A stretch of DNA of 64,000 bases from Phytohabitans aurantiacus (GTDB taxonomy: Bacteria > Actinomycetota > Actinomycetes > Mycobacteriales > Micromonosporaceae): contig NZ_BSDI01000046.1 of NCBI RefSeq assembly GCF_027923225.1, positions 40,045 through 104,044 on the forward strand. The letters run 5' to 3'. The notes under the pieces are model-generated. The model was not told where the DNA came from and did no database searches. It saw only the letters and a list, made by a program, of their open reading frames with translations. Numbering within the stretch: the first letter of the stretch is position 1; each line of letters opens with the position of its first letter. Positions 42,292-50,892 of this stretch are shown here, in pieces. Both the position numbers and the translations under genes were made by a program.

Positions 42292-42669
42292 TTAGGCCAG
42301 TAGGGAACGCAAGCCCGCGTCGACGTCCACGTAACCGCCCTCGCGGCCGCGCGGCACGATGCTCAGCATGTCCGCGGCGAACTGGCACAAAGGTGCCCTG
42401 GGCAGGTCGATCGCCAGCATGTCCCGGCCGTTGCGCAGGATGATGCTGACCACGCTGGCGCCCGGCTCGGTGCCGATGACCACGTCGCCCTCGCCCGCCT
42501 GGCCGGTCAGGCCCGCGAGCAGAAGATCACGCGCGAACACCCAACAGGACGCGTCGGACGCGTCGGCGCTGACGATGACATGCACGGCGTACGGGTCCTC
42601 CGCGGCGTACCCGAGCCCGATCGTCACCGATCCATCGACCGTGGCCGAGTACGCGTGACCCATCATCAT
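42292..42669 (-). CDS. SsgA-like sporulation / cell division protein
   Basis: The 125-residue protein matches the SsgA-like family of sporulating actinomycetes, which place division and cell-wall machinery: LGYAAEDPYAVHVIVSADAS, CWVFARDLLLAGL and GEGDVVIGTEPG, with the DPYAV and WVFARDLL blocks nearly identical to SsgB. Three ATGs in a row (42661-42669) and a GTG at 42699 make the start uncertain. No strong ribosome site is at normal spacing. Confidence 0.85.
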   Translation of the reverse strand: MMMGHAYSATVDGSVTIGLGYAAEDPYAVHVIVSADASDASCWVFARDLLLAGLTGQAGEGDVVIGTEPGASVVSIILRNGRDMLAIDLPRAPLCQFAADMLSIVPRGREGGYVDVDAGLRSLLA

Positions 42670-42811
42670 CTGCCACGCCGATCGCTTCCTCCATCTCACG
42701 ATCGTTGAATACGGTCCCCGAAGGGCGTCGGATGAATATTGGAGGTGATCGGCGGCACAAGTCGGGCGGATACCCACCGCACCGGGCACCCCGGGATGGC
42801 AGTCTTGACCG

Positions 42812-44149
42812 ATGCGGACCCGCACCGATGTGATCGAAGACCTTATGGGTCGCTTTCCCCACATTCCCCGCGAGGCGGCGCTAAAGGAAGATCTGCTGCG
42901 CGGTGGTATGGCGTTCGACGAGTCGGTACTGACCGACGGCGACGACGGCACGGTGAAGCCCAAGTCGTACTTCATCTTCTCCTTCGACCACCGCACCCTC
43001 CCCGAGCTGGGCGAGGCGGCGCTGCGCCGGCCGCCGGAGGAGGTCGTGCTGACCGGCGGGCCGTACGAGCTGCGCCGCACAGTCGTATCGGTGCGGGTCA
43101 ACCCCGACTCCCCGTACCGCGTACAGGCCGACGCCGACGGCGTGGCCCGGCTCTTCCTCGACGGGCGGCCGATCGCCGACGTCGGGCTCCCGCCGATGCC
43201 GGACTACTACCGGCACACGCTCGCCAACGGCAAGTCGGTCATGGAGGTCGCGCCGACCATCCAGTGGGGCTACCTGATCTACCTGACGGTGTTCCGCGTC
43301 TGCCAGTACTTCGGCGCCAAGGAGGAGTGCCAGTACTGCGACATCAACCACAACTGGCGCCAGCACAAGGCAGCCGGCCGGCCGTACACCGGAGTCAAGC
43401 CGGTCGACGAGGTGCTCGAGGCGCTCGCGATCATCAACAAGTACGACACGGCGCAGAGCTCGCACGCGTACACGCTGACCGGGGGCAGCGTCACGTCGAA
43501 GGTGGACGGGCTGGCCGAGGCCGACTTCTACGGGCGGTACGCGAAGGCGATCGAGGAGCGTTTCCCGGGCCGGTGGATCGGCAAGGTGGTGGCGCAGGCG
43601 CTGCCCAGGGCCGATGTGCAGCGGTTCCACGACTACGGCATCCGCATTTATCACCCCAACTACGAAGTGTGGGACAAGCGCCTTTTTGAGCTGTACTGCC
43701 CGGGGAAGGAGCGGTACGTCGGGCGGGAGGAGTGGCACCGCCGCATCCTCGACTCGGCGGAGATCTTCGGGCCCCGCAACGTCATCCCCAACTTCGTGGC
43801 CGGCATCGAGATGGCCGAGCCGTTCGGGTTCCGGACGGTGGACGAGGCAATCGAGTCGACAACCGAGGGGCTTCAGTACTTCATGTCTCGGGGCATTCTG
43901 CCGCGGTTCACCACGTGGTGCCCCGAGCCGACCACGCCATTGGGTCGGACCAATCCTCAGGGCGCTCCGCTGGAGTACCACATCCGGCTGCTGGAGGCGT
44001 ACCGCGCGACCATGGAGGCCAACGGCCTCACCTCGCCGCCCGGATACGGGCCACCCGGGGCGGGGCGCGCGGTGTTCTCGGTGAGCTCCTTCATGGACAC
44101 GCTGCCCGCTTCGGACACCTTGCCCGCTTCGGATACGGTTCCCGCGTGA
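42812..44149 (+). CDS. Radical SAM protein with atypical CX8CX2C cluster
   Basis: The 445-residue protein binds a likely [4Fe-4S] cluster through C164, C173 and C176 (CQYFGAKEECQYC), an unusual spacing against the classical CX3CX2C. The YTLTGGSVTS stretch resembles the SAM-binding GGE-like motif. The substrate is unknown. The C-terminal tail is a short tandem repeat (LPASDTLPASDTVPA). Its TGA overlaps the ThuA-like GTG, implying a shared task. ATG 42812 has no strong ribosome site. Confidence 0.8.
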   Translation: MRTRTDVIEDLMGRFPHIPREAALKEDLLRGGMAFDESVLTDGDDGTVKPKSYFIFSFDHRTLPELGEAALRRPPEEVVLTGGPYELRRTVVSVRVNPDSPYRVQADADGVARLFLDGRPIADVGLPPMPDYYRHTLANGKSVMEVAPTIQWGYLIYLTVFRVCQYFGAKEECQYCDINHNWRQHKAAGRPYTGVKPVDEVLEALAIINKYDTAQSSHAYTLTGGSVTSKVDGLAEADFYGRYAKAIEERFPGRWIGKVVAQALPRADVQRFHDYGIRIYHPNYEVWDKRLFELYCPGKERYVGREEWHRRILDSAEIFGPRNVIPNFVAGIEMAEPFGFRTVDEAIESTTEGLQYFMSRGILPRFTTWCPEPTTPLGRTNPQGAPLEYHIRLLEAYRATMEANGLTSPPGYGPPGAGRAVFSVSSFMDTLPASDTLPASDTVPA

Positions 44150-44778
44150 TCTTGGTTTTCTCGCGGACCACCGGGTTCCGGCACGACTCCATCCCGGCGG
44201 GCATCGAGACCGTGCGCTCGTTCGGGTACCCCGTCGACGCCACCGAGGACCCCGACTGGTTCACGCCGGAGCGGCTCAGCCGGTACCAGGCAGTCGTCTT
44301 CATGAACACGAACGGCACCGTGCTCGACGACGCCGGCCGCAGGGCATTCGAGGAGTATGTGCGGGGCGGTGGCGGGTTCATGGGAGTGCATTCGGCGACC
44401 GCGACCGAGTACAACTGGCCGTTCTACGGCGAGCATGTCGGTGCGTTCTTCGACCAGCACCCCGAGGTGCAACCGGCCACGGTCACCGTGGTCGACCACG
44501 ACCACCCCGCCACCGCGCACCTGCCCGCCACGTGGTCCCGCGTCGACGAGTGGTACGACTTCCGCACCCGCCCCGACGCGCGGGTACTGCTGCGGCTCGA
44601 CGAGACGACGTACTCGGGCGGCGGGATGGGCGCGGACCACCCGCTGGCCTGGTGCCACGAGCACGGCGGCGGCCGGGCTTTTTACACGGCGCTCGGCCAC
44701 ACGATCGAGGGGTACGACGAGCCCGCGTTCCGCGAGCACCTGCTAGGCGGCCTCCGCTGGGCCGCCACCCTGCCCTAA
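44146..44778 (+). CDS. ThuA-like domain protein
   Basis: The 210-residue protein has the ThuA/glutamine amidotransferase-like fold: ILVFSRTTGFRHDSIPAGI, YQAVVFMNTNGTVLD, GGGFMGVHSATATEYNWPF and GGRAFYTALGHTIEGY. Related proteins act on sugars (trehalose use, 3-keto sugars), but the reaction is poorly known. GTG 44146 is coupled to the radical SAM gene by a GTGA overlap. Confidence 0.85.
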   Translation: MILVFSRTTGFRHDSIPAGIETVRSFGYPVDATEDPDWFTPERLSRYQAVVFMNTNGTVLDDAGRRAFEEYVRGGGGFMGVHSATATEYNWPFYGEHVGAFFDQHPEVQPATVTVVDHDHPATAHLPATWSRVDEWYDFRTRPDARVLLRLDETTYSGGGMGADHPLAWCHEHGGGRAFYTALGHTIEGYDEPAFREHLLGGLRWAATLP

Positions 44779-44879
44779 CGCCGCCCCCTCGCCGAACGGC
44801 GCGCCGTTCGGCGAACGGCGGGCTCCTCGTCGATCGGCCCGCCCTTCGCCGATCGGCGCTCCTCGCTGAACGGCGGGCT

Positions 44880-44962
44880 CCTCGCCGATCGGCGCGCTCC
44901 TCGCCGATCGGCGCGCTCCTCGCCGATCGGCGCGCTCCTCGCCGATCGGCGGGCTCCTCGTC
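44880..44962. repeat. 19-bp tandem repeat
   Basis: About four units of GATCGGCGCGCTCCTCGCC, with looser units from 44800, run straight into palindromic repeat copy 5. The 317-base gap between the ThuA-like and methyltransferase genes holds nothing else. Confidence 0.85.
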
Positions 44963-45038
44963 GATCAAGGGCAAACGCACGTGGTTCGATCTCAAAACCG
45001 CGTGCATTTGCCCTTGATCGACACGAATGGCCTTGATC
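44963..45038 (-). repeat. Palindromic intergenic repeat, copy 5
   Basis: Arms 44963-44984 and 44998-45019, outer CCTTGATC ending at 45038, so it lies in the opposite orientation to copies 1-3. It sits between convergent genes. Confidence 0.85.
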
Positions 45039-45095
45039 GGCGCACGCCGGCCGCACGCCCGGCGCACGCCCGGCGCGGGCAGCGCGACGCGGGGC

Positions 45096-45896
45096 TCAGC
45101 GGCGGCCGACCGCCGCGTACGTGGACAGCCGCTCCGGGTCCGGCACCTCGACCTCCGGGCGCCACTCCGCCACGAACACCAGCCCAGGATCGATCAGCTC
45201 GAACTCCTCGAAGAACGCCAGCACCTCCGGCCGCGTCCGCATCGTCATCACGTCGGCGCCCTTGGCGTATCCGCCGTCGAACGTCTCCTTCAGCAACTCG
45301 GTGCTATCGGTGCGCCGCCCGTCCTGGGTGACCTGGGTGAGCGCCAGGTAGCTGCCCGGTGTGAGCACCTCCCGGTACCGCCGGATCGCACCGAGCGGCT
45401 CGTCGCCCGGAAGCTGGTGCAATACGCCGACCACCAGGAGTCCAACCGGCTCGGCGAAGTCGATGAGCTTGCCGACCACCGGGTGCCCGAGCACCGTCTC
45501 CGTGTCGCGCAGGTCGGCGCGGATGATCCCGGCCAGCGGGTTCTCGGCCAGCATCGCCGTACTGTGCGCCACCGCGATGGGGTCGACGTCGACGTAGACC
45601 ACGCGCGCGTCGGGCGCGGCGCGCTGCGCGATCTCGTGGACGTTGCCGACCGTCGGGACACCGGAGCCCAGGTCGAGGAACTGCCGGACGCCCACCTCCA
45701 CCAGGTGCTGCACCGCGCGCCGCAGGAACGCCCGGTTGGCCCGCATCGTCTCCGCCACGTCGGGCTTGACCGCGACCAGCCGCTGCGCCATCTCGCGATC
45801 GACCGCGAAGTTGTGGCTGCCGCCGAGGAAGTAGTCGTACACCCGGGCCGGGCTGGGGGCGTCGAGGTCAAGCTCGCGGTACCAGGACTGCTCCAC
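45096..45896 (-). CDS. DUF574-type SAM-dependent methyltransferase
   Basis: The 266-residue protein matches a family greatly expanded in actinomycetes: PSPARVYDYFLGGSHNFAVD, QFLDLGSGVPTVGNVHEIAQ (SAM site near residue 75), VVYVDVDPIAVAHS and LLVVGVLHQLPGD. Its methyl acceptor is unknown. It is alone on its strand and divergent from the M28 peptidase gene. Confidence 0.9.
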   Translation of the reverse strand: MEQSWYRELDLDAPSPARVYDYFLGGSHNFAVDREMAQRLVAVKPDVAETMRANRAFLRRAVQHLVEVGVRQFLDLGSGVPTVGNVHEIAQRAAPDARVVYVDVDPIAVAHSTAMLAENPLAGIIRADLRDTETVLGHPVVGKLIDFAEPVGLLVVGVLHQLPGDEPLGAIRRYREVLTPGSYLALTQVTQDGRRTDSTELLKETFDGGYAKGADVMTMRTRPEVLAFFEEFELIDPGLVFVAEWRPEVEVPDPERLSTYAAVGRR

Positions 45897-45959
45897 GCCG
45901 CAAGACTAACCCGGTCGGTGCCCTGGACACGGCCAACCGGCCGGGCCACGATTAGGCGA

Positions 45960-47411
45960 ATGGGCATCGATGAATCCACATCTCGACGGGCGTTCATCAC
46001 CTCAGCCACCGCGATGGCCGCAACACCGCTGGTCGCGGGCTCATTGGCCGGTGCGGCGCCCGCCCAGGCAGCCGGGTCAGCCCAGGTCGCGGGGTCACCC
46101 CCCGGGCCGGGCCGCCCCCTCACCCCTCAGCGGCCCAGCCGCGCTCTCCGGGCGCTGCTGGCCGACATTGACCCGAGGCGCATCGAGGCAATCGTGCGCC
46201 GGCTCGCGGCATTCGGCACGCGGCACACGCTGTCCAGTCAGGACGATCCGGCCCGCGGCATCGGAGCGGCACGTGACTGGATCTACGAGCAATTCGTCGG
46301 GTACGCCGGTGCATCTGGTGGTCGCATGACCGTCGAGAAGCAGTCGTACCTCCAAGAGGCGGCACCGCCCCGCATCCCCACGCCCACGGTCATCACGAAC
46401 GTGGTGGCGACCCTGCGCGGCACGACCTCGCCAGAGCGCGTCTACGTGGTGTCCGGACACTACGACTCGCGCGTCACCGACGTACTCAACGCGACCGCCG
46501 ACGCCCCCGGCGCCAACGACGACGCGTCCGGCGTGGCGGTGGCGCTGGAGCTCGCACGCCTCATGGCCAGCCGCCCGATCGAGGCGACCGTGGTGTTCAC
46601 CGCGGTGGCCGGCGAGGAGCAGGGGCTGTTCGGCTCGGCGTTCCAGGCTCGGCAGTACAAGGCGGCCGGCGCCGATGTGCAGGGCATGTTCAGCGACGAC
46701 ATCGTCGGCAGCAGCACCGCCGACGATGGCACACGCGACCGGCGTACGGTGCGCCTGTTCGTCGAGGGCGTGCCGACCTCGGAGACGCCGGAGCAGGCGA
46801 CGGTTCGCCAGTCGGTGGGCGGCGAAAACGACTCGCCGTCGCGGCAACTCGGCCGCTTCGTGCGAGACGTGGCCGACAACGACGCCACCGGCATGCGGGT
46901 CCGCGTCATCTACCGCCGCGACCGGTACCTGCGCGGCAGCGACCATATCTCCTACCTGCGCGAGGGTTATCCGGCCGCTCGTTTCACCGAGCCGAACGAA
47001 GACTTCCGCCACCAGCACCAGGATGTCCGCGTCGAAAACGGCGTGCAGTTCGGCGACCTGCCGGAGTTCTGCGACTTCGAGTACATCGCGCGGGTGGCCC
47101 GGGTCAACGGCGCCGCGCTGTGGTCGCTGGCCCAGGCACCGGGCACGCCGCGCTCGGTGCGGATCCTGACGGCCGCACTCACCAATGACACGACGCTACG
47201 GTGGACCCGGGGCACCGAGCCGGATCTGGCCGGGTACGAGGTGGTGTGGCGGGAGACGACCGCCCCGGAATGGACCCATGTGATCCCGGTCGGCGACGTG
47301 ACCGAGGCGACGATCGACCTGTCGAAAGACAACGTCTTCTTCGGCGTCCGCGCGGTAGACCGCGAAGGCCACCACAGCCCGGTAGCTTTCCCCGTGCCCG
47401 CAACCTCCTAA
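45960..47411 (+). CDS. Secreted M28-family metallopeptidase
   Basis: The 483-residue protein has a twin-arginine type signal (STSRRAFITSATAMAATPL), so it is probably exported folded. Zinc ligands of the aminopeptidase fold are in VYVVSGHYDSR, GANDDASGVAVALE and VAGEEQGLFGS, with later ones in SDHISYLREGYPAARF. The C-terminal 95 residues form a fibronectin III-like domain (GYEVVWRETTAPEWTHV). ATG 45960 is the natural start; the frame upstream to 45027 is antisense to the methyltransferase. Confidence 0.9.
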   Translation: MGIDESTSRRAFITSATAMAATPLVAGSLAGAAPAQAAGSAQVAGSPPGPGRPLTPQRPSRALRALLADIDPRRIEAIVRRLAAFGTRHTLSSQDDPARGIGAARDWIYEQFVGYAGASGGRMTVEKQSYLQEAAPPRIPTPTVITNVVATLRGTTSPERVYVVSGHYDSRVTDVLNATADAPGANDDASGVAVALELARLMASRPIEATVVFTAVAGEEQGLFGSAFQARQYKAAGADVQGMFSDDIVGSSTADDGTRDRRTVRLFVEGVPTSETPEQATVRQSVGGENDSPSRQLGRFVRDVADNDATGMRVRVIYRRDRYLRGSDHISYLREGYPAARFTEPNEDFRHQHQDVRVENGVQFGDLPEFCDFEYIARVARVNGAALWSLAQAPGTPRSVRILTAALTNDTTLRWTRGTEPDLAGYEVVWRETTAPEWTHVIPVGDVTEATIDLSKDNVFFGVRAVDREGHHSPVAFPVPATS

Positions 47412-47432
47412 CCCCTTTCCCCCTTTTTCGTC

Positions 47433-47508
47433 GATCAAGGGCGAATGCACGTGGTTTGATCTCTTTTCCACGTGCATTCGCCCTTGATCAATGCGTTCTT
47501 CCTTGATC
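47433..47508 (-). repeat. Palindromic intergenic repeat, copy 6
   Basis: Arms 47433-47454 and 47468-47489, outer CCTTGATC at 47501-47508. It follows the M28 stop by 21 bases after CCCTTTTTC and may double as its terminator. It is the only full copy without a neighbouring tandem repeat. Confidence 0.85.
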
Positions 47509-47654
47509 GCGACCAGCAAGGGCGATCTCGTTAATCAGCAACAATCAGGTATCCGACAGGTTTCCTGAATCGCTTATCGCCCAATTCTGGCAACATAAAC
47601 TGACAATCATTGATCAGATTGTTGCGGGCTCGTCGCTGTCTGTCAGGGGGTGCG

Positions 47655-48269
47655 GTGATCCAGGTCCTGCTCGGACAGAGAGGCACGCTGTTTCGGGGGG
47701 CGCTGGCCACCGTCCTCTCCGCCGAACCCGACCTCACGGTCGTGGCCGAGCTCGACCGCGCCGACGACATCCTGCCCATCGCCACCCGCGAGCGCCCCGA
47801 CGTCGCGCTCCTCGACGCCAGCCTCCCCGGCCCGGTCACGGTCGGCGAACTCTGCCCAGCCCTGTGCCAGTCGCTGCCCGCCTGCGGAGTACTCATCCTG
47901 CTCGACCGGCCAGCGAGCGCCGCCCTCGGCCGCGCGCTCGCCCGGCTGGCGCCGCGCGTCGGATTCATCGGCATCGAGACGTCGACCGGCGACCTGGTCG
48001 AGGGCGTGCGGCAGGTCGCCCGCGGCGAGCCGGTGCTCGACGCGCAGCTCGCCGTAGCGGCACTGACCGCCGGCGAGAGCCCACTGACCGACCGCGAACG
48101 CGAGGTCTTACGACTCGCGGTCGACGGCACGCCGCCCAGCGAGATCGCCCAGGCGCTCTTCCTGAGCACCGGCACAGTCCGCAACTACCTGTCGCGCATC
48201 CTCGCCAAAACCGGCGCCCGCACCCGCATCGAGGCCATCCGCATCGCCCAGGACGCCGGCTGGATCTAA
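47655..48269 (+). CDS. Orphan LuxR-type response regulator
   Basis: The 204-residue protein has a degenerate receiver-like domain (VIQVLLGQRGTLFRGALATV, PDVALLDASLPG) and a C-terminal helix-turn-helix (SPLTDREREVLRLAVDG, IAQALFLSTGTVRNYLSRIL). GTG 47655 is favoured over ATG/GTG 47610 because it aligns with receiver starts. It resembles the two regulators at 55651 and 56276, and so the RamR type. It has no histidine kinase neighbour. Confidence 0.85.
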   Translation: MIQVLLGQRGTLFRGALATVLSAEPDLTVVAELDRADDILPIATRERPDVALLDASLPGPVTVGELCPALCQSLPACGVLILLDRPASAALGRALARLAPRVGFIGIETSTGDLVEGVRQVARGEPVLDAQLAVAALTAGESPLTDREREVLRLAVDGTPPSEIAQALFLSTGTVRNYLSRILAKTGARTRIEAIRIAQDAGWI

Positions 48270-48273
48270 ATTT

Positions 48274-48342
48274 GAGCTACCGCGACGCCCGTCGTGATCC
48301 ATACCGTCGCTCCCGCGGCCTCACCCTCCGCGCTCCACGACC
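48274..48342. repeat. Post-gene repeat element, copy B
   Basis: GAGCTACCGCGACGCCC then CGCTCCCGCGGCCTCACCC, starting five bases after the LuxR stop, parallels copy A at 28594. Confidence 0.6.
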
Positions 48343-48512
48343 ACACCGCCCGCGCACAGCACGCCCACACCGCCGCGCACAGCACGAGCACACCGCCCGC
48401 CCGCAGCGCGTGCCACCCCGCCCGCCCGCGCGCAGCGCGCGCACCCAGCCCGCCCGCGCGCAGCGCGCACACCCCGCGTATCAGCGCCGGAGTCAGGCGG
48501 GCAGCGCCCGCC

Positions 48513-48587
48513 GATCAAGGAGATCTTCATCGATCAAGGGCAAAAACACGCGGAAAGAGATCCAATCACGTGCATTCGCCCTTGATC
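48513..48587 (+). repeat. Palindromic intergenic repeat, copy 7
   Basis: Outer GATCAAGG at 48513, arms 48532-48553 and 48566-48587. It begins the repeat-rich 823-base gap between convergent LuxR and ABC transporter genes. Confidence 0.85.
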
Positions 48588-48773
48588 GGCGCAACCGGCG
48601 TGGCGACACGCCGTGCCGCGCCCGCCGGGCGGCGCCCGCGCGCGGATCGGAGATCACAGCACGTGCATTCGCCCTTGATCGGCGCAACCGGCGTGGCGAC
48701 ACGCCGTGCCGCGCCCGCCGGGCGGCGCCCGCGCGTGGATCGGAGATCAAAGCACGTGCGTTCGCCCTTGATC
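48588..48773 (+). repeat. 93-bp tandem duplication ending in half palindromic repeats (copies 8 and 9)
   Basis: Two 93-bp units (48588-48680, 48681-48773), almost identical, each end with a right arm of the palindromic repeat (CACGTGCATTCGCCCTTGATC region, split as CACGTGCATTC and GCCCTTGATC). The duplication seems to have used the repeat arms as its borders. Confidence 0.85.
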
Positions 48774-48775
48774 GG

Positions 48776-48960
48776 CGGCGCACGGCGCGGGGCGCGGTGC
48801 ACGGCGCGGGGCACGGCGCACGGCGCGGGGCGCGGTGCACGGCGCGGGGCGCGGTGCACGGCGCGGGGCGCGGGGCGCGGCGCGGGGCGCGGTGCACGGC
48901 GCGGGGCGCGGTGCACGGCGCGGGGCGCGGTGCACGGCGCGGGGCGGGGCGGCGCGGCGC
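48776..48960. repeat. 19-bp GC-rich tandem array
   Basis: Units of CACGGCGCGGGGCGCGGTG, with variants, follow the 93-bp duplication. The remaining bases to 49092 hold no gene that I can support. Confidence 0.85.
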
Positions 48961-49092
48961 GGCGAGTGAGGGGGACGCGGGGCGAGGCTCGTGGGAGCGG
49001 AGCGCGGAGGCGGGCGCGCGGAGAGCGAGGAGGACGCGGCGGCGAGGACGTGGGGCGAGGGTTGCCGGTCGGGCGGTGGTCTGTGGAAAGGG

Positions 49093-50892
49093 TCAGACCG
49101 CGTGCGGTTGGCCTTGGTCGGCGGGGTCGGAGGGCCAGGCCCGCCGCAAAGCGGGCAGCCCGGGCAGCGCGGACGGCTTGACGGGCGGGGACGGTCGGGC
49201 GGGCGTGGGGGACGCGCCCGCGATCAGGCCCGGGTGCCAGAGGCCGTGGAGTTCGCGGTACAGCGGATTGCGGCTCAGCAGCGCCGCATGGGTGCCCAGA
49301 TCCGGGCTGACCCCGTCCAGGACCAGGATGCGCCGCGCGCGCTCCGCCGACGTTACCCGGTGAGCGATGACGATCAGCGTGCCCTCGCGCGCGGCGAACG
49401 CCTCCTCGGCCACCCGTTCGGCGGCCGGGTCGAGGTGGCAGGTCGCTTCGTCCAGGACCACGAGCGGCGCGGGCGACAAGTATGCCCGGGCGAGGGCGAT
49501 CAGCTGCCGCTCCCCCGCTGACAGCTCGTCGGGCCGGACCGGCGCCTCCATGCCGCCGAGCCGATCGACCAGAGTGGACGCACCCACGGCTTCGACCGCC
49601 GCCTCGACCTCCACTGTGGACGCGCCAGGTCGCAGGTACAGCAGGTTTTCCCTTACCGTGCCGGCGAACACGTACGCCTCTTGCGGGATCAGCACCCGGG
49701 TCCCGGGCATCACACCGGCTGGCGCCCCACCGACCAGTATCGAGCCTGAGGCCGGACTCAGCAGCCCGCAGACCAGGCTCGCCATAGTGGACTTTCCGAT
49801 CCCGCTGGGCCCGACGATCGCCAGGTGATCCCCCTCGGGGAGGATGAGGTCGAGGTCGCGGAGCACCGGCTCGGCGTGCGGCCCGTACCGGAACGTCACT
49901 CCGCGCAATACCACGTCGTACCCCCGCGCCGCCACCGGCCGCGGCGCGCTCGCGGTGACCACAGTGGACGCGGTCAGGATTCGGTCCAATGTGACCACGA
50001 ACCGCAGCCCGCTGCCGCCCAGTCCCGACATCAGGCGGCTCAACGCGGGCTGGAGTGCGAACAGCACATACGTCAGCGCGCCCATGATGGCGCCGGCGGT
50101 GAGCCCGCGGCGCACCAACCACGGGCCGGCGGCCAGGACGACGACGAGCGGGAGCCAGCCGCCCACGGCGAAACACAGCGTGCGCAGTGCCGCGGTGCCG
50201 GCGAGGGCGCGCTCAGCGGCCGCCTGTTCGCGGATCGGGCCGGCGACCATCGCGGCCGCGTGCTCCTCGGCTCCCCGCGCCACCACGTCGCGGACGCCGG
50301 CGAGTACCGCTCCGGCGGTGGCCGACAACCGCTCGTCGGTGCGCACCGCCGCCCGTTGCCGCTCCGCCGCGAACCCTAACGTCGCCACGAACGCGGCCAC
50401 GCCGAGCACGAACGGAGGCAGTATCAGCAGCCCGATCACCGGCGCCACCGACATCAGGCCCACGGCCGCGCCCACCACCGTCACCACGAAGCCGCGCACG
50501 ACGACGATCAGGCCGGCGTACGTGTCGCGCACGATCTCCACCTGCCGCGTGAGCCGCACGACCGCGCCGTCGTCGGGCTGGCCCGCGACGGCCCGCCGCA
50601 GCGCACCCCCGACCACTCGCCGGACGAGTTCGTCGCGGAACGGCTCGACCACGTCGCCGAGCCGCCGAAACACCTGCCGCGCCCCGATCGCGCCGACACC
50701 CGCGGCGAGCAGCAGCACGCCGAGCCAAGCCAGGCCCACCACCGGCCGCCCCGCGAGGAATCCACTGTCGACGGCCCGCGCCACCGCGACGCCGAGCAGC
50801 GCCGACGGCAACGCCTCCGGCACCGACCACGCGGCCAGCGCCAGCAACGGCCGGCGCGGCAACGCCGCCAGCCCGAACCGCAGGGCGTTCAC
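49093..50892 (-). CDS. ramB: RamB-like ABC exporter (permease-ATPase)
   Basis: The 599-residue half-transporter has about six membrane segments in the first 300 residues and an ATPase: Walker A GPSGIGKST, signature ELSAGERQLIALARA, Walker B PLVVLDEATCHLD. It is coupled to the other half-transporter by a GTGA overlap, so a heterodimer is likely. By position (kinase-cyclase, precursor, two ABC genes) it corresponds to ramB and would export the modified peptide. The last 45 residues are Pro-rich and poorly conserved in appearance. Confidence 0.85.
   Translation of the reverse strand: MNALRFGLAALPRRPLLALAAWSVPEALPSALLGVAVARAVDSGFLAGRPVVGLAWLGVLLLAAGVGAIGARQVFRRLGDVVEPFRDELVRRVVGGALRRAVAGQPDDGAVVRLTRQVEIVRDTYAGLIVVVRGFVVTVVGAAVGLMSVAPVIGLLILPPFVLGVAAFVATLGFAAERQRAAVRTDERLSATAGAVLAGVRDVVARGAEEHAAAMVAGPIREQAAAERALAGTAALRTLCFAVGGWLPLVVVLAAGPWLVRRGLTAGAIMGALTYVLFALQPALSRLMSGLGGSGLRFVVTLDRILTASTVVTASAPRPVAARGYDVVLRGVTFRYGPHAEPVLRDLDLILPEGDHLAIVGPSGIGKSTMASLVCGLLSPASGSILVGGAPAGVMPGTRVLIPQEAYVFAGTVRENLLYLRPGASTVEVEAAVEAVGASTLVDRLGGMEAPVRPDELSAGERQLIALARAYLSPAPLVVLDEATCHLDPAAERVAEEAFAAREGTLIVIAHRVTSAERARRILVLDGVSPDLGTHAALLSRNPLYRELHGLWHPGLIAGASPTPARPSPPVKPSALPGLPALRRAWPSDPADQGQPHAV

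Noticed and set aside
48776..48960. CRISPR-like array
   Set aside because: Contiguous 19-bp units with no unique spacers, and no cas genes.
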